Of a stretch of DNA of 64,000 bases, positions 60,734-64,000 are shown piece after piece. The number at the start of each line of letters is the position of its first letter. Positions within the stretch are counted from its first letter, which is position 1. The notes under the pieces are model-generated. The model worked only from the letters and a program-made list of their open reading frames with translations. It was not told the origin of the DNA and did not search any database. The translations under genes and the position numbers were made by a program. Source of the DNA: G963677185 sp963677185 (GTDB taxonomy: Bacteria; Bacillota; Syntrophomonadia; Syntrophomonadales; Syntrophomonadaceae); NCBI GenBank assembly GCA_963677185.1, contig OY781889.1:2666001-2730000 (forward strand). The letters run 5' to 3'.

Positions 60734-63518
60734 CTTGCGCCTCCAATCTGATCACGACCGGCGCACAGCGGCTGCAAAGATCCGGATGCTGGCTGCTCTC
60801 GCCTACGGTTTCGTTGATAATCCAACAGCGTTCGCACTTGGCTCCGCTGGCAGTACTGACTTTTACTGCCAAATCCTCAAGATCGTCCATGCTAACCACA
60901 TCTGCCGGTGCAGAAGCGAAATCGTGAAGCTCTACGCCAGATACAATGAACATATTATCCAAATCTGCGGTTTGCTTCAGGGCATCCATCCAGCGCTCAC
61001 CGGCATACAACTGCACCGAGGCCCCCAGGGAATGCCCAATATCCTTGCGGCTCCGAGCTTCTTCAAGGGCTTTATTGACCAGGTTGCGCACCGCCAGCAC
61101 CTTATCCATTTTCACTTCCAGTGCTTTATCCTGATAAGCGTCAACAGCCGCTGGCCATTCCAGCATTTGCACCGACACCGGCTCTCCCTCGCGGCGCAGG
61201 TGAGTCCAGATTTCTTCAGTAGTAAATGCCAATATCGGGCACATAATAACCAGTAAAGTGCGTAAAATGCTGTACAGTGCCGTTTGCGACGCCCGACGCG
61301 CCGGATCATCAGGATGCTCGCAGTACAAGCGGTCTTTTAACACATCAAAATAGATGCTGCTGAGGTCCACAGTACAGAAATTGTTGACCGCGTGGAAAAC
61401 CACGTGGAATTCATAATCGCTGTAAGCTCTAGTGGTCCGGCGAAGCAGCTGGTCGCACTTGAGCAGAGCCCAGCGATCCAGTTCCCCCATTTCTGAATAA
61501 GGGACACTGTGCTTATCTGGATCAAAATCGAATGTGTTGCCCATAATAAAGCGGCAGGTGTTGCGAATCTTGCGATATGCCTCACTGCTCTGCCGAATAA
61601 TGCCTTTGGAAACCGCAATATCATTGCGATAATCGGCAGCCGCAACCCACATGCGCAGGATGTCAGCACCCATTTCTTTGATCATAGCCAGAGGATCAAC
61701 TACATTGCCCATAGATTTGGACATTTTACGGCCTTTCTCATCCACTAAAAAGCCATGCGTCAAACATTTGCGATAGGGTGCCTGTTCCCGCACCGCCACC
61801 GAGATCGATAATGACGAATTGAACCAGCCGCGATGCTGATCACTGCCTTCCAGGTACAGGTCGGCAGGCCAGGACAGGCCATCCCTGGTTTCCAGCACTG
61901 CCATGTGGCTGGATCCGGAATCAAACCATACATCCATAATGTCGGTTTCCTTGCGGAAGGACTGGCCTTCGCAGTTCGGACATTTGAAGCCTTCCGGCAG
62001 CAATTCGGCGGCACTGCGCTCAAACCATACATTGGAGCCGTTTTCAGCGAAAAGCTCCTGCACCCGGGCAATGGTTTGAGGATTGATAATAATTTCGCCG
62101 CAATCCTCACAATAAAAAATGGGAATCGGCACGCCCCAGGTGCGCTGCCTGGAAATGCACCAGTCGCCGCGGTCGCGAACCATGTTATAAATGCGCTCCC
62201 GACCCCAGGAGGGTATCCACTGCACTTCGTCAATGGCTTCCAGCGCTTTTTGCCTGAAACCGTCGATCGAGGCAAACCACTGGTCAGTAGCCCGGTAAAT
62301 AATCGGATTCTTGCAGCGCCAACAAAAGGGATACTGATGCTGATAGGGGCTGCTTTTCAAAAGCAGGCCAATCTGGGTCAGGTGCTCAATAATCGTCTTA
62401 TTGGCTGACTGTACGAATTGGCCGGCAAAGGGACCGGCTTCCTCGGTAAAATGGCCACGATTGTCAACCGGAGAAATAATCTCCAGATCATAAGCCCGGC
62501 CAATATGAAAGTCGTCGTCACCGTGGCCAGGAGCAGTGTGTACGCAGCCGGTTCCAGCGTCCATGGTTACATGGCTGCCTACCATCAGCAATGAATCCCG
62601 GTCCAGGAAGGGATGACGGCATACCAGCCGATCCAGCGCCTTTCCAGGAAACACTTTTAATATTTCTACCTCGCCCCAACCGATTTCAGTTTTGACTTCT
62701 TCTACAAGCTCCTGGGCGATAACGTATTTTTCACCATTCACTTCGGCCAGCACGTATTGGGAGTCTGGATGTACAGAAATCCCCATGTTGCCCGGGAGCG
62801 TCCAGGGTGTCGTGGTCCAGATGACTACGAAAGCGTCCTGCGGGAGCAGGTTCCCTCCGTCTTTTACTGGGAACTTGACATAAATTGATGGCGAGGTTTT
62901 CTCGCTGTATTCGATTTCGGCTTCGGCCAGGGCAGTTTCACAGTCGGCACACCAGTACACCGGCTTGAGACCTTTATAAATGTAGCCTTTGTTGGCCATT
63001 TCACCGAATACGCCGATCTGAACCGCTTCAAATTGCCGATCCAGCGTCAAATACGGATGTTCCCAATCCCCTCTCACTCCCAGGCGCTGAAACTGTTCGC
63101 GCTGGATATCCACATATTTCAGGGCGTATTCTTCACAGTGCTTGCGAAAATCCGGAATACCGGTCTTGTTTCTATCAATGCCCAGGTCTTTAATGGCCTG
63201 CTGCTCAATAGGAAGCCCGTGAGTATCCCAGCCCGGAACATAAGGCGCATCATAACCAGACATGGAGTGGTATTTAACCACAATATCCTTCAGAACCTTG
63301 TTCAAGGTATGCCCCAGGTGTATATTTCCGTTGGCGTAAGGAGGCCCGTCATGCAATATGAACTTCGGACGCCCCTGGCTTCTTTCCTGTATAGCGTGAT
63401 AAAGATCAATATCCTGCCAGAATTTCAGGATTTCCGGCTCCCGGGCGGGAAGATTCGCCCGCATGGGGAACTCAGTTCTGGGCAGATTCAAGCTGCCGTC
63501 ATATTTGCCTTTGGCCAT
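60717..63518 (-). CDS. ileS: Isoleucine-tRNA ligase
   Basis: 933 aa from the ATG at 63518 (GGAGG nine bases before); class I. The HIGH motif is PYANGNIHLGHTLN at about 60, the KMSKS motif is GRKMSKSMGN at about 600, the CP1 editing domain is in between, and a C-terminal zinc site has CERCW and CSRCAP. No T-box is visible in the leader between here and nth. Confidence 0.98.
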   Translation of the reverse strand: MAKGKYDGSLNLPRTEFPMRANLPAREPEILKFWQDIDLYHAIQERSQGRPKFILHDGPPYANGNIHLGHTLNKVLKDIVVKYHSMSGYDAPYVPGWDTHGLPIEQQAIKDLGIDRNKTGIPDFRKHCEEYALKYVDIQREQFQRLGVRGDWEHPYLTLDRQFEAVQIGVFGEMANKGYIYKGLKPVYWCADCETALAEAEIEYSEKTSPSIYVKFPVKDGGNLLPQDAFVVIWTTTPWTLPGNMGISVHPDSQYVLAEVNGEKYVIAQELVEEVKTEIGWGEVEILKVFPGKALDRLVCRHPFLDRDSLLMVGSHVTMDAGTGCVHTAPGHGDDDFHIGRAYDLEIISPVDNRGHFTEEAGPFAGQFVQSANKTIIEHLTQIGLLLKSSPYQHQYPFCWRCKNPIIYRATDQWFASIDGFRQKALEAIDEVQWIPSWGRERIYNMVRDRGDWCISRQRTWGVPIPIFYCEDCGEIIINPQTIARVQELFAENGSNVWFERSAAELLPEGFKCPNCEGQSFRKETDIMDVWFDSGSSHMAVLETRDGLSWPADLYLEGSDQHRGWFNSSLSISVAVREQAPYRKCLTHGFLVDEKGRKMSKSMGNVVDPLAMIKEMGADILRMWVAAADYRNDIAVSKGIIRQSSEAYRKIRNTCRFIMGNTFDFDPDKHSVPYSEMGELDRWALLKCDQLLRRTTRAYSDYEFHVVFHAVNNFCTVDLSSIYFDVLKDRLYCEHPDDPARRASQTALYSILRTLLVIMCPILAFTTEEIWTHLRREGEPVSVQMLEWPAAVDAYQDKALEVKMDKVLAVRNLVNKALEEARSRKDIGHSLGASVQLYAGERWMDALKQTADLDNMFIVSGVELHDFASAPADVVSMDDLEDLAVKVSTASGAKCERCWIINETVGESSQHPDLCSRCAPVVIRLEAQDGIQA

Positions 63519-63781
63519 GGTAAACAACCTCCTGTATTGTATACAGCGCTTTCCCGGATAAATTATAAAATACCTCCCATCCCGCGCTGATGAAAGGTAT
63601 CATGACTGTAATCGACAATGGCTGGCTTATCTAAACGCTTAACAAATGCAGAGCAGCATGAACAGGCAACCGGTTTTTAACCAAATGACCGGGCCATTTA
63701 AGCGCTCATAAACCAATTTATTTTAGCATATCAACCACGGGAAAACAACAAACGGCATTCTGCGCAACCCGGGCTCGCATC
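63519..63781. other. Intergenic, nothing identified
   Basis: Region upstream of ileS. I looked for a T-box (AGGGTGGNACCGCG) and saw none. No clear small gene or terminator beyond weak inverted repeats. Confidence 0.5.
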
Positions 63782-64000
63782 TCATTTCACCGTCTTTTTA
63801 CTGCTCCTGCCAAAATTCAAATGCTTTTCGCATAGCATTTCCACCGGGCATTGCCCGCATTGCGGCTTGCGGGCCGTGCACAAACTGCGTCCGTGAAATA
63901 TGAGAAGGTGATGGGTGTCGGTCCACACGTCGATCGGCAACAAGGCTTTAAGAACCAGCTCGGTTTTATCCGGGTCCTTTTCGGATGCCATGCCCATTCT
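63782..64000 (-). CDS. nth: Endonuclease III, C-terminal part (partial)
   Basis: 72 or so residues, open at the window edge, so the start is missing. The end of the base-excision glycosylase/AP-lyase: the 4Fe-4S cluster loop is CTARKPQCGQCPVEMLC (C-x6-C-x2-C-x5-C), preceded by WTDTHHLLIFHGRSLC. The start proposed by the first Met is not real; the frame continues upstream beyond 64000. Confidence 0.92.
   Translation of the reverse strand, partial: RMGMASEKDPDKTELVLKALLPIDVWTDTHHLLIFHGRSLCTARKPQCGQCPVEMLCEKHLNFGRSSKKTVK

Noticed and set aside
63519..63781. T-box in front of ileS
   Set aside because: No AGGGTGGNACCGCG motif or terminator on the minus strand.

Overview
The window looks like chromosomal DNA of a Gram-positive, anaerobic member of the Clostridia (Syntrophomonas/Pelotomaculum-like; this placement is inference from gene content, not from a marker tree). 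Pointers are a glyQS T-box leader, a glmS ribozyme, MurT/GatD, CdaA, a CcpN-PPDK regulator-PPDK group, an oxalate/formate-type antiporter, a 2[4Fe-4S] ferredoxin, TTG/GTG starts after strong GGAGG sites and SigA-type promoters. Almost all genes lie on the minus strand.

Layout. 1-2247 is an accessory patch: a ~206-bp direct repeat (1-206 and 2022-2227) brackets a broken Rhs gene end and two orphan small membrane proteins. 2248-9255 holds amino-sugar, c-di-AMP and thiamine genes (glmS with its ribozyme, glmM, an FAD enzyme, cdaA, thiN); cdaR is absent from its usual place. 9389-13475 has a ferredoxin with a consensus promoter and a large hybrid sensor kinase. 13584-18829 has trmL and a branched-chain amino-acid-type ABC operon in which an EamA permease sits, translationally coupled, where livF is expected. 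19517-25555 is a row of small housekeeping and hypothetical genes (YkgJ-like, acyltransferase, rnhA, comFB-like, HAD, FmdB-like, CPBP protease, deoxynucleoside kinase, PadR). 25648-28059 is a MoxR/VWA pair. 28366-34229 has tRNA-Leu, a radical SAM gene, the OFA transporter, a hydrolase, a TauE permease and a Val-Glu-Met/Ile-Asn tRNA group. 34330-38364 is the dnaG-rpoD pair plus dgt.

38551-46602 is the most interesting block: a six-gene, largely overlapping operon with two exported modular surface proteins, a FecCD-type ABC importer (permease, ATPase, binding lipoprotein) and a TiaS-like protein. It is preceded by a structured leader that resembles the molybdenum/tungsten cofactor riboswitch and ends in a terminator whose 5' strand can also pair with the aptamer's closing stem. 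I read this as a candidate molybdate/tungstate (or related) acquisition system with its own surface scaffold.

46760-64000 continues with a lipoprotein, ppdK and its two regulators, glyQS with T-box, psd-pssA, murT-gatD, a DUF5665 protein, the UPF0210/UPF0237 pair, ileS and the 3' part of nth, which runs off the window.

A second recurring oddity is a family of heptanucleotide arrays (consensus near GTRAARM, period 7) in four intergenic places (14045-14165, 18948-19475, 26955-27171, 31733-31838); three directly abut the stop codon of a minus-strand gene in the same orientation. They create long spurious ORFs and should not be annotated as genes.
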